From Apostichopus japonicus (lineage: Eukaryota > Echinodermata > Holothuroidea > Aspidochirotida > Stichopodidae): a DNA stretch of 64,000 bases. The notes beneath the pieces are model-generated. The model had not been told where the DNA came from. It worked only from the letters and a program-made list of their open reading frames with translations, and did not search any database. Where the stretch lies: NCBI RefSeq assembly GCF_037975245.1, contig NC_092576.1:29986611-30050610 (forward strand), given 5' to 3'. Both the position numbers and the translations under genes were made by a program. This document shows positions 44,973 to 56,129 of the stretch, piece after piece (position 1 is the first letter of the stretch; each line of letters starts with the position of its first letter).

Positions 44973-45633
44973 ATTGCTTCTCGGCCTTTTGGCTAAGATG
45001 ATCTTCGATGAACTTCAAGAGGAACTTCAGTTTTCTGAAAGAGGACATCGTAGTTAGGCTTTATAAGAAGTTGGTAAGGCCTCATCTGGAGTATGCTGTG
45101 CAGGCTTGGAACCCTTATTTTGCTAAGGATAAGGAAGTACTTGAAAAGGTCCAGAGGAGGGCTACTAGGATGATTAGTTCCTTAAAGAGGGTTCCTTATA
45201 ATAGGCGGTTACAACTGTTCAATCTCACCACACTGGAGCTTAGGAGGTTACGTGGGGACTTGATCCAGGTTTTCAAGATTGTGTATGGTTTCGACAATTT
45301 ATCCTTTACCGACTTTTTCATGCTAACAGTAGTTGTACCAGAGGTCATTGTCTTAAACTCCCAAAGTCGCATAGTAGGATTAATATTCGGCATAAGTTTT
45401 TTTTCTAATAGGGTTGTGAATGAGTGGAATGGTTTGCCTGAGAAAGTTGTACTTGCAAGTAGTGTCAATGGGTTTAAGAATGCTTTGGACAAGCACTTTA
45501 AGCATTGTAATCGGGTCTGAGTGTTTGTGTCTTCATTTTTTTTCTCTCTCTATAGGGTCCTTGATGGGGACTTGTGTCCCTCCTGATCCTTTTTTCTACT
45601 AAACTAAACTAAGATCATGTGTAGTATCTGTTC
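44973..45633 (+). ncRNA. U2 snRNA-like 5' sequence, interrupted by a LINE fragment
   Basis: 44973-44999 reads ATTGCTTCTCGGCCTTTTGG then CTAAGAT, matching U2 snRNA nucleotides 1-27 with one difference. 45611-45633 reads AAGATCATGTGTAGTATCTG then TTC, matching U2 nucleotides 23-45 with one difference. CTAAGAT is repeated on both sides of the insert. After U2 nucleotide 45 the sequence departs from U2 (CCCTTTCGAGGGG), so this is a U2-derived pseudogene or a U2-headed retroposon rather than a full gene. The branch-point recognition sequence (GUAGUA) is present on the right side. Confidence 0.75.
45000..45608 (+). mobile_element. LINE RT C-terminal fragment inserted in U2-like sequence
   Basis: The frame 45008-45520 encodes VVRLYKKLVRPHLEYAVQAW, LEKVQRRATRMISSLKRVPY and TTLELRRLRGDLIQVFKIVY, then FFSNRVVNEWNGLPEKVV and a TGA: the region after the RT palm typical of CR1/L2/Rex-like LINEs, with the original stop. 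A short 3' UTR ends in ACTAAACTAAACTAAG, a tail-like repeat. It is 5' truncated. Flanking CTAAGAT repeats suggest target-primed insertion. Confidence 0.8.
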
Positions 45634-45679
45634 CCTTTCGAGGGGAATGGTGATGCACACCTGACGATGATCACAGTCC

Positions 45680-46411
45680 GGCGCAGGATGCCGCTTGTAC
45701 TGGTTCACCGGTAACTACGCCCGCTATCGGTGATACTAGTCGGGCCCCGAGTCAACCGGCCCAAGAGACATTAAGTGGCCAGATTCTGACTCGCCAATGA
45801 AGGACTGCACTACAGCCTTATTAGTTGTGGCCAAGGAGTCCTCCGATTGGTTTGATGAGACGAAACAGGCCACTGATCTCATTGACTCGAGTGGCCCTTC
45901 CACCCTACCCGCAGCCGCTTCCGCTACACCGGACATGATGGTCGCTAGTGGACCTCCTGTTCCTGACAGGGAGGTCCACTCGATCAAGGTTCACGAGGAG
46001 CTAAGAACTCTGCTCGCTCGTAGGAAAATGGGAACACTGCTAGGGGCCTGAAAAGACCCGTATTGGGAAAACTTCGCAGGTAATGCGCAAGCCTGTCGTC
46101 TACTATCGGGACGGCGTACCCCGGATTGTGTGGTCGTTACATAATATGGGTTGGGGGGGGGGGGACTCGTTTGTGGTTTGGAGTTGCTTTTTGGGGCTGG
46201 TTTGTAGGGCTTTATTGTTTTGGTTCTGTTAGCCTTTGGGTCCGTGTCCTTTTCACGTCACGTTAAACGCTACATTTTATACATTTGTGGGTTAGTGAGA
46301 GATTTCTGTTTGTGGGTTTTCAGTTGGGTTTTTGGTGGTTGTTAGAATACTGGGATTGTTTTTGGTTTTGTTGACCTTTGGTCCGTGTCCGTTTCTTTGA
46401 ACGTAAAAAGC
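45680..46411 (+). mobile_element. LINE-A copy, 5' truncated
   Basis: Starts inside ORF1 (GCGCAGGATGCCGCTTG) and keeps the C-terminal ORF1 part (45797-46051 in frame, with a frame change after the RRKMG segment). It keeps the TAATG stop/start junction at 46081-46085 and the 3' region to ACGTAAAAAGCA. The right end cuts into a minus-strand LINE with an SGNH ORF1. It differs from the other copies in having a shorter ORF2 remnant after GTACCCCGGAT. Confidence 0.85.
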
Positions 46412-47240
46412 AACCTCAGCACTATCAATTTCCTCCCTTAACCAAGATTCGGTGATACCAAACACAGGGTGCAGATCCTCAAGAAGCACAGTAAATTCAG
46501 CAAAATTTTCACCTTATTCCGGAAACAATGTACCTTAGCATGCCTCCTAAAGTTACATCTATGACTCTCACTTTCCTTGCTTTCAAAACGCCTATAATCG
46601 CCTCCACTAAGAACATAATCCTTATCCAAATTTATTCCTGCCCCCATCGCCCCCAATTTAGTTTAAACAAAGCTGTTCAACAGAGTAATTCACCTCCCTA
46701 CCAAACAACGAGGCCCCAGTATTAGCTAGGTGCAACCCATCCCTGGCGAACAAATCCCTTCTACCCTGGAAAGATGACCACATGTCAACAAATGTGAAGC
46801 CGACTACGCAATAAACCATTCAAAGTTACAATCTTATCTGATGTGATCTTCTTGTCGAATTTAGTTGTCGAATCATGTTGTCGAATTTTGGAAATAAACT
46901 ACATATGACAGCTTTAGCCCGAGTTGATGCTAGTCGACACTTCAATTCGTGATACCTAGAGTGAATAATGTTTTGTGGTGCCTACCTTGACCACAACCAC
47001 CTCATCTGACAGGATTTTGTTAACCCTTTTACTGACATCCTGGATTTTAGCACCTGGCAAACATACCCTAACCCTTTTTGCTTTATCCGCCCTGCAGAAC
47101 TCTCGGTCTACATACCGTACTAGTGAATCCCCACACAATACCATTCTTCCTTTCGACCTCTCCCGTCCACACTGACCGCTGTTTAGAACCACACTTCCTT
47201 CGTCTATCACATCATAAGTTTCACGCACCTCGTCCACTAC
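46412..47240 (-). pseudogene. LINE fragment: SGNH-hydrolase-type ORF1 and start of the ORF2 endonuclease
   Basis: The minus-strand frame 46956-47237 has MVLCGDSLVRYVDREFC (GDS nucleophile motif), VRVCLPGAKIQDV and VVVKVGT, an SGNH-hydrolase pattern found in ORF1 of some LINEs (CR1-like). The C-terminal block WSSFQGRRDLFARDGLHLAN with the DGLH Asp/His pair lies near 46740-46790, followed by a stop near 46658. Further on (46420-46500) VLLEDLHPVFGITESWLREE fits the beginning of an AP-endonuclease ORF2. Frame changes and the LINE-A insertion at 46411 break it. The rest of ORF2 is not next to it. Confidence 0.7.
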
Positions 47241-48111
47241 TAGCTACTCACTATTTACCTCATGGGAGACTTCTTTCCCATCACCGACATCACGCAACTC
47301 CTCCACAGGTAACACGTCGAATCCATTACAAGTTGTAACATCCTCGCAAAAATCCCTTTCAACCATTGAACTCATGCGTGAAAGTCTTGCTTAAAATCAA
47401 CAACATTAAAATATCTCAAATATCTCAGTATCTTTGGAATAATGGCACCAGGGGTCTAGAGTACAGCAGTCGGAAGGTGTTGTATTTAGGGGATAAATAC
47501 TTGGGGAACCGGTCTTAAATTTTATTTCTGATCGATGAAGACGTCATCGAGAAGGCTGAGCGGACCGAGGCGACCTTATGCCTCCCTTGATCTTTTTCCT
47601 GAATGACGTAATAGTGACCTCTTGTAAAACAGCATTTTCTTCCGACGAACATTACGAATGAAGCAGTGTCGTTTGGTCTTAAATTTTTGTACTTTAATCA
47701 ATTCAAACACTAAAAATGGAGGGAAAAGTGAATTAAATAAGAACAGATGAAGAAATTTGTAAAGATAACATTTAAAACAATTTTTTTTTACCTACCAGGT
47801 CAAATTGCGCAATAAACAGATGCTAAGTTTACACGTGTTTTGGAAAGTCCGTAAACGCTACAACAGTTAGGCTAGCAACAGGGCATCCCTGGTCGGTAGA
47901 TGAACCCTTCAAATAAACGTTTACTGGGCCCCATTGTTCCATTGTTCGACAGGTGTGTACTTGTAGTAACCGCAGTGTTATTGCGAGTCTCAAAGATCGC
48001 TAGGCCTAGTCTCTGGTCAGTCATGTCGTTACTGTTAGTACTAGTAGTAGTGCTAACGTTATTGTTAGGCTTAGCGACAATGTTTCTTCTGTTAGTGTCA
48101 ACATTAGACGC
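47241..48111. other. Intergenic, no gene recognised
   Basis: Mixed composition and no coding motif. Short TAGTAGTAG-like repeats lie near 48040. Confidence 0.45.
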
Positions 48112-48430
48112 TTAGCGCTTCGGTTCTTCGTTGAAGCACCTCGATAACATTGCTGAAATTGACCTTTTTTGTGCTGTTGAGGAGTCTGTGCAGTAACAGC
48201 GGAAACTTGTTTCGCAGCGGTGGCCACTCAAAGTTGATATGGTTCTTGAATGAAACCCTCTGTTGCTAAGCTCAGTTATCACAGTAGCACGTATGCAGTG
48301 GTTGGTGTATACTTTGCTGAAGTCTGCTGCTTTTGAAATGTCTTTCATCATGTTCCCAAGCGTATTTTTTCCTACTGGAACATTATTGTACCAACATTGT
48401 TGTCCTTTGCTTTTTGTAAAAGACGACTTT
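48112..48430 (-). pseudogene. Tyrosine recombinase C-terminal fragment (Crypton/DUF3504-like)
   Basis: The minus-strand frame reads WYNNVPVGKNTLGNMMKDIS, YTNHCIRATVITELSNRGFH and TISTLSGHRCETSFRCYC before a stop. The HxxR (HCIR) and GHR motifs and a downstream Tyr are the catalytic signature of tyrosine recombinases, and the NHxxRAT form is typical of Crypton-related animal proteins. The N-terminal part is not visible upstream, apart from a possible frameshifted piece at 48430-48470. It may be a domesticated or a dead element. Confidence 0.7.
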
Positions 48431-48855
48431 GGTCGCTAAAACAACACTTAGAATTGAACTTTCTCAAATAAAGCTTCAACATTTTTACGCGGCAATTATC
48501 CATCCCCTGTTGCATACATTCTCTTCTCTGTTTCGTTGTCCTTCCTTTAAGTCCCTAGGGTGGTTTTTTGTGGCTTCATTAAAAGCTAGGGTATAAAGTT
48601 TTGCATTCGTAACCAGTCTCGAATCGTATTCGAGACTGGTCCCTTTTAAATTTTTAATTTAGTTTTTCTTGCTTCAGAAGGCTTAAAGAATTAGAGTAAG
48701 ACTATCCTCATCTAGTGACTGTAGCTCAACATTTAAGCTACAAATTAATCCCTAAATCATTCCTGTTACTCGAAGTATTTAGCTGGATGATTTAAGAAAT
48801 ACGCACAGTGTGTATTGAGACTGTGTGTGAAATCATGTACAGTACTACTGCTGTA
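48431..48855. other. Flank of the full-length LINE-A copy
   Basis: No gene. Contains a hairpin at 48612-48640 and the left target duplication ACTACTGCTGTA at 48844-48855. Confidence 0.5.
48612..48640. repeat. Perfect hairpin, partner of the one at 50987
   Basis: ACCAGTCTCGAAT, three bases, then its exact complement ATTCGAGACTGGT. A closely similar hairpin occurs at 50987-51017. Without the LINE-A between them they would be about 345 bp apart. Confidence 0.75.
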
Positions 48856-50772
48856 TTGAGATAGAGCGTACCCAAGCAAGTCTCACAGACGCACACACAC
48901 CAAGTTGTACGCATAGGTTCCTTTCAGTTCACTTCAGTTCTCGTGGAGTGCGGACGTGTTTCCGGCTGCTCTCCACCTTTCGTTGACCACACATTTATTG
49001 TGTTTTTACGTTGGCCCTTCATTAGTTTACAGTTTGTTTTAGTGTAGTTTGTGTGTTTGGGTTTGTTTCGTTTTGGTTTGTGTATAGGTGCGTGGCTTTG
49101 CCACACCCCTAGCTGTCATGGCGGTTCGCCGTGACAGCAAAATCGTATTGTTGAGTTTTTCGGGGGAGGCTAAGGTCGTCCCCGTACAAGTTTTTTCAGT
49201 TTTGCGTTCTGTTGGTTTAAAGGTCCCTGGAGAGGTTGACGGCTTCAGCGTAAACCTCTCCGGGGTATGAATTGTTTTGATGTACGGTTTACCTCGGAGG
49301 CTGCCCGCGTCCGAGGCGTCCATGTGTTGGAGGGAGTTGAGGGACTGAAGGTCACACCGTATGACAGTTCGGTGTGGGTGACAGTCCTCCATCTCCCTCT
49401 GGACATGTCTGAACAGGTTGTTGTGCGGACACTGGGGCGTTTTGGGAAAGTGACCGGCTACGAGGAGCCGGAATTCCTTGAATGTAAAGGTGTCAAGACC
49501 GGGACTAGACGAGTTAGAATCGAACTCAAGTCCGATATCCCCTCTACCTTGTGGGCTAATGGGCACAGGGCCCACATTGCATACCCGGGCCAGCCTCGCA
49601 CTTGTTGGAGGTGTGGGCTGGAAGGGCATGAGGCTAGGTTGTGCCCGAACAAGCGGTGTAGCCGCTGTTTACAGGTTGGGCATACCCTGGCCGAGTGTAA
49701 AGGGGATATCGTTTGCAACTCGTGGGGAAAAACGGGCCATCTCGCCCGTTTATGCCCAGACCGCTCATACGCCGCGAGAGTGGCTACGGGCGTGGTTGCA
49801 GCGGTCCCTGTCCCGGCCTCTGACACCGTACCACATGATGATCCTGTCATCGCCCCAGTGTCCGACACTAGCGCCCCGATGGAGGCTTTGTTCCCCCTTT
49901 CGTGTCCGACCTCTCCCCTGATCGAACTTGCCGAGACTGCCAGCCTGCCCACTGAGGCAGAGCAGGACAAAACGGCGGAGATGGTACTAGCGGAGTGGCA
50001 CGCGGCGCAGGATGCAGCTTGTACTGGTTCACCGGTAGCTGCGCCCGCTATCGGTGATATTAGTCGGGCCCCGAGTCAACCGGCCCAAGAGACATTAAGT
50101 GGCCCAGATTCTGACTCGCCAATGGAGGACTGCACTACAGCCTTATTAGTTGTGGCTAAGGAGTCCTCCGATTGGTTTGATGAGACAAAACAGGCCACTG
50201 ATCTCATTGACTCGAGTGGCCCTTCCACCCTACCCGCAGCCGCTTCCGCTATACCGGACACGATGGTCGCTAGTGGACCTCCTGTTCCTGACAGGAAGGT
50301 CCACTCGATCAAGGTTGACGAGGAGTTAAGAACTCTGCTCCCTCGTAAGAAAAGGGGGAATACTGTTAGGGGCTTGAAAAGACCCGTATTGGGAAAATTT
50401 CGCAGGTAATGCGCAAGCCTGTCGTCTGCTATCGGGACGGCGTACCCCGGATGAATTTTGGAGTTAGTTGTGTGGGGTGGGGGGTTTGTGTGGTCCTTAC
50501 ATAATATGTGTTGGGGGTTTTCTGTTTGTGGTTTGGTGTTGGCTTTTTGGGGCTGGTTTGTGGAGCTTTATTGTTTTGGTTCTGTTGCCCTTCTGGTCCG
50601 TGTCCTTTTCGCGTCACGTTGAACGCTATATTTTATACATTTGTGGGTTAGTGAGAGATTTCTGTTTGTGGGTTTTCAGTTGGGTTTTTGGTGGTTGTTA
50701 AACAGACTGGGATTGTTTTTGGTTTTGTTGACCTTTGGTCCGTGTCCGTTTCTTTGCACGTAAAAAGCACAC
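48856..50772 (+). mobile_element. LINE-A full-length copy (1,917 bp), ORF1-only retroposon
   Basis: Bounded by the 12-bp direct repeat ACTACTGCTGTA at 48844-48855 and 50773-50784. It contains about 260 bp of 5' leader, ORF1 and the TAATG junction at 50407-50411. A short ORF2 remnant (MRKPVVCYRDGVPRMNFG) follows, then the shared 3' region ending CACGTAAAAAGC. There is no endonuclease or reverse transcriptase. This is the reference copy for the family in the window. Confidence 0.9.
49267..50409 (+). CDS. LINE-A ORF1 protein, full-length copy (frameshifted near the start)
   Basis: The 380-residue frame has the same RRM-like region and CCHC cluster as copy 1. Knuckles lie at residues 113-126, 131-144 and 150-163, but the third has Trp in place of its second Cys (CNSWGKTGH), which should weaken zinc binding. 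The natural start is probably the ATG at 49118 (MAVRRDSKIVLLSF). That frame ends at 49270 because one base is missing near 49239 (GACGGCTT against GACGCGCTT in copy 1). The stop overlaps the ORF2 start as TAATG, an arrangement used for translational coupling in some LINEs such as SART1. The role is binding of element RNA. Confidence 0.8.
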   Translation: MNCFDVRFTSEAARVRGVHVLEGVEGLKVTPYDSSVWVTVLHLPLDMSEQVVVRTLGRFGKVTGYEEPEFLECKGVKTGTRRVRIELKSDIPSTLWANGHRAHIAYPGQPRTCWRCGLEGHEARLCPNKRCSRCLQVGHTLAECKGDIVCNSWGKTGHLARLCPDRSYAARVATGVVAAVPVPASDTVPHDDPVIAPVSDTSAPMEALFPLSCPTSPLIELAETASLPTEAEQDKTAEMVLAEWHAAQDAACTGSPVAAPAIGDISRAPSQPAQETLSGPDSDSPMEDCTTALLVVAKESSDWFDETKQATDLIDSSGPSTLPAAASAIPDTMVASGPPVPDRKVHSIKVDEELRTLLPRKKRGNTVRGLKRPVLGKFRR

Positions 50773-50986
50773 ACTACTGCTGTAATAAATTGCAAGTAGG
50801 CTACATATACTGTAGAGTATTCTTTTGCAATTTGGAACATTTCATTGCCCATAAAGATATTTGCATATACTCATGGCAACGTTCAACATGTCTTCATTTC
50901 TTTTAATTATGACTTCATGATTGCCACGGCAACAAACCAGTGTTTGTCTAACATTTCGATCCTGAAGCAATTCTCTCTATACACTC

Positions 50987-51017
50987 GACCAGTCTTGAAT
51001 CGCATTTGAGACTGGTC
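50987..51017. repeat. Hairpin related to the one at 48612
   Basis: GACCAGTCTTGAAT, three bases, then ATTTGAGACTGGTC, which is complementary except at two positions. Confidence 0.7.
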
Positions 51018-53560
51018 CAGTATACACAAAGTTGGTTTAGGCATGTATGAATTAACAAGTGACCTTGACGAAGTCTAAATTGAAATGGAATATGAGACAA
51101 TTTTTTGTTATGCACCTTCAATTTATTCATGCAATGAATACAGTATGGACAAATTACGACCTTTTAGGCAAATATAATTAATTTAAAGTTACTAAATAAC
51201 TAAATTAGTTTATGTAAAGTCCAAAGAAAAATATTATTAAATACGTACCAAAGCTATAAAGGTCTACATATATATGTAAGCGAGACAAGCAATTCATTGG
51301 CCTTTGAAAATTACCACATTCTTCAGTTCATGGCGCACTTCCTTTCCTTCAATATTTTTTGTGCGTGATTTGCCCAAGTAGATTGCCCTAGTTCTTAGGT
51401 AAGTGCCAGCTACTGTTTTTGTGAGCTGATGAAAATGATTGACCTGACCAAAACCAGAGTCACATTGATGATCATGCAGCTAGGGGAAAAGTTGCAAATG
51501 TTGTTCGTAAATATTATGTTGCACTTGGGAGAGCATTACACACTTACAATACATAAGATGGATTTATAAGACCACCATCATTTTTAGTTGTGATCATCAA
51601 ATATTCTGAAGATGGCTTTTCGTAACTGTGTTCTGTAGGGGTTGTAACCAGTGCATTCTGGCAAAGCTTACACGTTAATATGGTTGGAAATTTCACGAAT
51701 TGCAAAACCAGCTGCATAGGCTACTACATTACACGCATACTCAGATAGCTGTTCCAAGTTTTTCAAGGAACTTCATATGAAGGAAGATACATGAATGGTT
51801 TGCTTATTGGCATATGATGACCCTCTAATTGTCATCCTGGGTTGTGGCATTTCCAGTTGCATGTGATTTTATGTGTGTTACTAATATCTGTCTGTATGCT
51901 CTTCTGAATTGTTCAACGGATGGATTGTTCTTGTTTCCATCGTGACTGCGAATTGCAGAGAAGAAAGGTTCCAAGTAATCTTAGCTTAATTTATATGTTA
52001 AGAATATCTCATGAAAGGATTGGGACAATTAATGTAGGTGTCAAAAATTCCTTCCACACTGTCCATGTGCATAAGCATTCCTAAAAATCCTGTTATTCCT
52101 TTTGTCCTCTAAAATATTGTCGAGTCTGTTGGAACATGGAGCTATAAACGAGAAGGAGAAAAAGCTGCTCTAGAACGCTCGTAAAATTTAATTATCCCGC
52201 CGCGAATCCTTTACCCAATCTCTGTAGGTTTTATGGTCCCCCCCCCCCCCCCCCCGCTGTGAGCAGCTTCTTTGATCTTGCCTTATCATTTCCGCGATGT
52301 GTGGCAAATTTGATATAAACGACTTGTTCAGCAAGAATATCGTCTATATTTTCTTCCTAAAAAACCCATTTTCATTGCTTTTTTCCTGTAAAAGTTAGAG
52401 CAATATTAGTCCTTTCCTGACGTGTGAAATTCATCAAAATGTTTGCAGAATATTTTGCCTTTTGACATTTTTCCTGATCGCTCCTGACACCATCTTTCGA
52501 TGTAATTAACGAAGACGGTCCTATTCTTCAGCGTGGGATAGTTCACAACACTGTCCAGATTTGAACAATTTTACAAAATAACGCTAAAGTTGATAGGTTC
52601 AATCGCTGGTTGCAAAGTTTTATTGGCAACGAAAGTCCATTCACGGGTATGTTGCCATGGATATTTCATACACTTTGAAATGAAATGCAATTATTTAGTT
52701 GTCTTTCTGAGGAAAATTAATTAAACTTCAGTTAAAAAAGCCTTTTGTGGTGGGCCCTAACGTTAGACATAGAGCCTAGGCCCCTGCCATACAATTGTAA
52801 TGGGCCTGCAGCATGGCCATCGTTAAGTGCTGAAAATTTATCTGATATATTTGCTAATGATATTTAGAATGAATGTTGTTGTTGTTGTTGAAATTTTTTA
52901 TTTGCTTTTGTATGAGGGTTGCTCTGGGGGTTCTCTGTCCATGAAAATTTTTCAATTTTTAGGCCTAGGCCTTAGACCTTATTGTTTTACTCTGGTTGTC
53001 CCAACCTACGAAAATTGCACCTCTTTTTTTGGTTGCCAACCCATGAAATGGCTGGCGATTAAATTGTTTGAACACAAAAAGTTATTCACCAATGCTGAAA
53101 AGATATGTTTTAGGCCTAGGCCTATACTGTAGTTGTTTATTTCTACGGCAATAGTTTAAAACTTCAATCGCCATATGTGACATTAAGTATTAATTCGCTG
53201 GTGACCAAAATCAATCAGTTTTATATTTTACATTGCCAACCACGGAGACCGCAGTTGTCCAGGGTCGCCCAAACTGCATAGTTTGTTTCTCGCAGGGAAG
53301 ATCTTCTGTTACATTTTAATACACGCACATTTAAATTGGAGTAATATTGGCACTAGGCCTCTACTTTTGGCAATTGAGGGTCTTTAGTAGTCCACTCAAT
53401 TGTTAAAAGCTTTTTGTGGAATCTTCAAGGTACAGAAGAAACATTTTTTGTGTCGGCCTACTGTATATTTCCATGTTAGCTCCATGATTACATGTAGGGA
53501 TTTATAATTAAAGACAAAAAGTCACCTTTAATCAATATTTTGTCCTATATTTCTTTTCAG
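51018..53560. other. No gene recognised; poly-C tract
   Basis: AT-rich sequence with a run of about 18 C near 52233-52251 and a GTTGTTGTTGTTG repeat near 52877. Open frames have no motifs. The right end is the pyrimidine tract and TTCTTTTCAG acceptor of the next gene. Confidence 0.45.
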
Positions 53561-56044
53561 ATATGGCGAGCATTCACAAGCAAGCTTTCAAAAAATTGTG
53601 CAGATTATGTGGTAGTGCCAAGGCAATTCCTGGGGACAGGCCACCAAAAAGCAAATTGGATTTTCATATATGGACCTTAAAAGCGCTCAGTATTGACTTT
53701 AAAGATCACATTGAAGAGTACATCCTGAGTTTATTTGTAGCTGTTGCATCATGAAAGTGCCAAGATGGAAGAAAAAGGACAACAAAAAACAGAAATGTGC
53801 ATTAAATATTTCTGTTACCACTTATGAACCCCACAGCAAATTGTGTTCTCTATGTCCACCAGATGATTGTAGTACTGCCGCGAAAGAAACTGAACTTCAG
53901 AATTTGATTTTGGAGAATTGCAAGGATTATAGACTTGTGTCTTGGATGAATGGAGATTCTTATTTTCTCGCTCAAATAAACACTAATGGCACTGCCATTA
54001 TGAAACGAATTGGTGTTGGAAGAGACGGCAGGTGGACATTTCATGTAAAGGAGAAGGTAATAGTGAGGCAAGATATTCTTGATTTAGGTTTCATGATTCC
54101 TGACCTATTATCAACTGAGGAAGATGTCCATAGTTTGTTGAAATGTACCAAGGATATCGATATATGTTTTGGAAATAGTGACATCTTCGGTTCCACAGAA
54201 TATTCTGAAGATGACACCAACAGTACACCTCTGGCAACACATGTTTTGGTTGTTATGGTGCGGACATTTTTTTCAAATACCAAAGCCCCAGTTGCATACT
54301 TTGCTACAGGGGATCTGAAAGGTAATGATTTATATCCAATTGTGTGGGACTGCATAAGGCACTTGGAGTTCTTTGGTATTCATGTTCGGGCAATTGTAGC
54401 GGACGGTGCATGACAGAAATTCTTGAAGCTTCATGAAAAGCACACAACGGATGCCTTGACTTATTTCACCAAAAATTCTTACAGCAGTGGGGAACGGATA
54501 TATTTCTTCTGTGATGTGCCCCATCTCTTGAAATCAACTAGGAGTAATTGGGAGAACTCCGGCTATAATTCACGATCAAGAAATCTTAGGGTATGTACTA
54601 ATGGAGCTTATAAACGAGAGTTCCGTGATCTACTGATTATTTTGAGTTATTTTTTATTTCTTTCATATTTTTCTGTTCTAAAAACTGATTCTTCAAGACA
54701 TTCAATGTTAATTGCAATATATTCATTATTGTTTATTTACTGTTGATGTGATGTGCAAATTTGCTGACAATGCGGGAATATCCAAATTTCTTGTGTTTCT
54801 TTCCATTGCTTCATAAGCTTGCACTGTTTTTTGGTGTCATTACTCAAACCGGTTTCACGAAACCAACGTTTCAGTTGGATTCATAATTGACTAAATACTG
54901 AAAAACCGCAAGTACCAAAAATAATCAAATGTTCACTATGTTAGCCTATGTTGCACTTTATGAATGATTTATATATTGCTTTTTCCTTCTTTACATTTTG
55001 CAGTTCAAGGGAAAAGAAATCCGTTGGACACATTTGCTGATATCACCTTTAGTATTTAATTTTTTTTTTTAATTCAACATCAGCAGTATTTAATGTTTTT
55101 TCTTATATAGCTCTATGTTAATCTAGTACAGTCTGCTGTTATTGACAATAAATGATATTTGATTTATTGACTCTGATCAAATAATACAGGGGGATAAAAC
55201 TGCTGCAAATCTACAGTTTAAAAACTGCGACATGACCAAAATGATATGTAAGTTTATTCAACACAAATGTATACTACTTTTACTGTTCAATAAAGATTTG
55301 TTAAGATGTTTAGGGCAGGGTTTTAATTTTGACCAGGACTACACAATTTTGTGCCTGCATTTGACACTTTCTTGAGTAACCAGCAATGATGGGAAGTCTT
55401 TCACCAATCTAGGGAAAGTACAGCTTAAATAAAGTTTGGTTATGTCCTTTTCTTGCTTCTTGCAGGTTCTCAGTAAAACTGTGGCTAATGCACTTGAGTC
55501 CATGGGGAAACCTGAACTTTCATCAACCATACTGTTCATACGTACAATCAATGACTGGTTTGACTGCCTCAACGTTGCCAACACCAAACAACATTTTCCA
55601 GGAAGGAATGCTAATCTTGAACCATACAAATCGGTCGATGATGAGAGGTTCAAGGTATGTTTGGAATTGTCTTCATCAGTAATTTGGAGTAAAAAGTAAC
55701 AAGTGTTGCTAATTTACCTGTCATATAGCAGTGAGTGCAATACAGACATTGCATGTTGGATAATAAAAGTGCAGATCTACCTACCCACTGGGCTAATATT
55801 GCACAACCTAATTTTCTATTTGCTCGAGAAGTATGGGCTGACTTGCTTAAAGCTTATCTAATCTTCAAATGGAAGGATTTGGGTGGAGTGCTCATAGTGA
55901 CAATGGAAGTTATCTTCATTTTGATTTTTCTTCTTTTTTTACTAGTGGTTGGAGAATGATTTTTTAGGATTTCTGGATGAATGGTACGCTGAATAACAGA
56001 GTGCAGATGTGCCGAAGAAACTTACTCTGGAATGCATATAACAG
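53561..56044 (+). pseudogene. P element/THAP9-like transposase gene, copy 2 (deleted and broken)
   Basis: Exons with the same borders as copy 1: A 53561-54591, B 55004-about 55060 (truncated), C 55466-55654, D 55946-56044. Exon A encodes CRLCG, then FICSCC in another frame (frameshift near 53718) and EPHSKLCSLC. It then lacks the P element HTH region present in copy 1: the sequence jumps from VRTFFSN to KAPVAYFATGDLKGNDLYPI. An in-frame TGA at 54411-54413 follows VADGA, and the frame resumes through FFCDVPHLLKSTRSNW. Exon D has TAA at 55994-55996. Exon E is absent. Shared intron positions show that the copies arose by DNA-level duplication or transposition, not by retroposition. Confidence 0.8.
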
Positions 56045-56129
56045 GTAACATATTGTATTGTCGCTATGGGAAGTAATATTACCATAGCAAAATTATCTGG
56101 CAAAAAAGTCATTTTGAAAATGAGCATAA

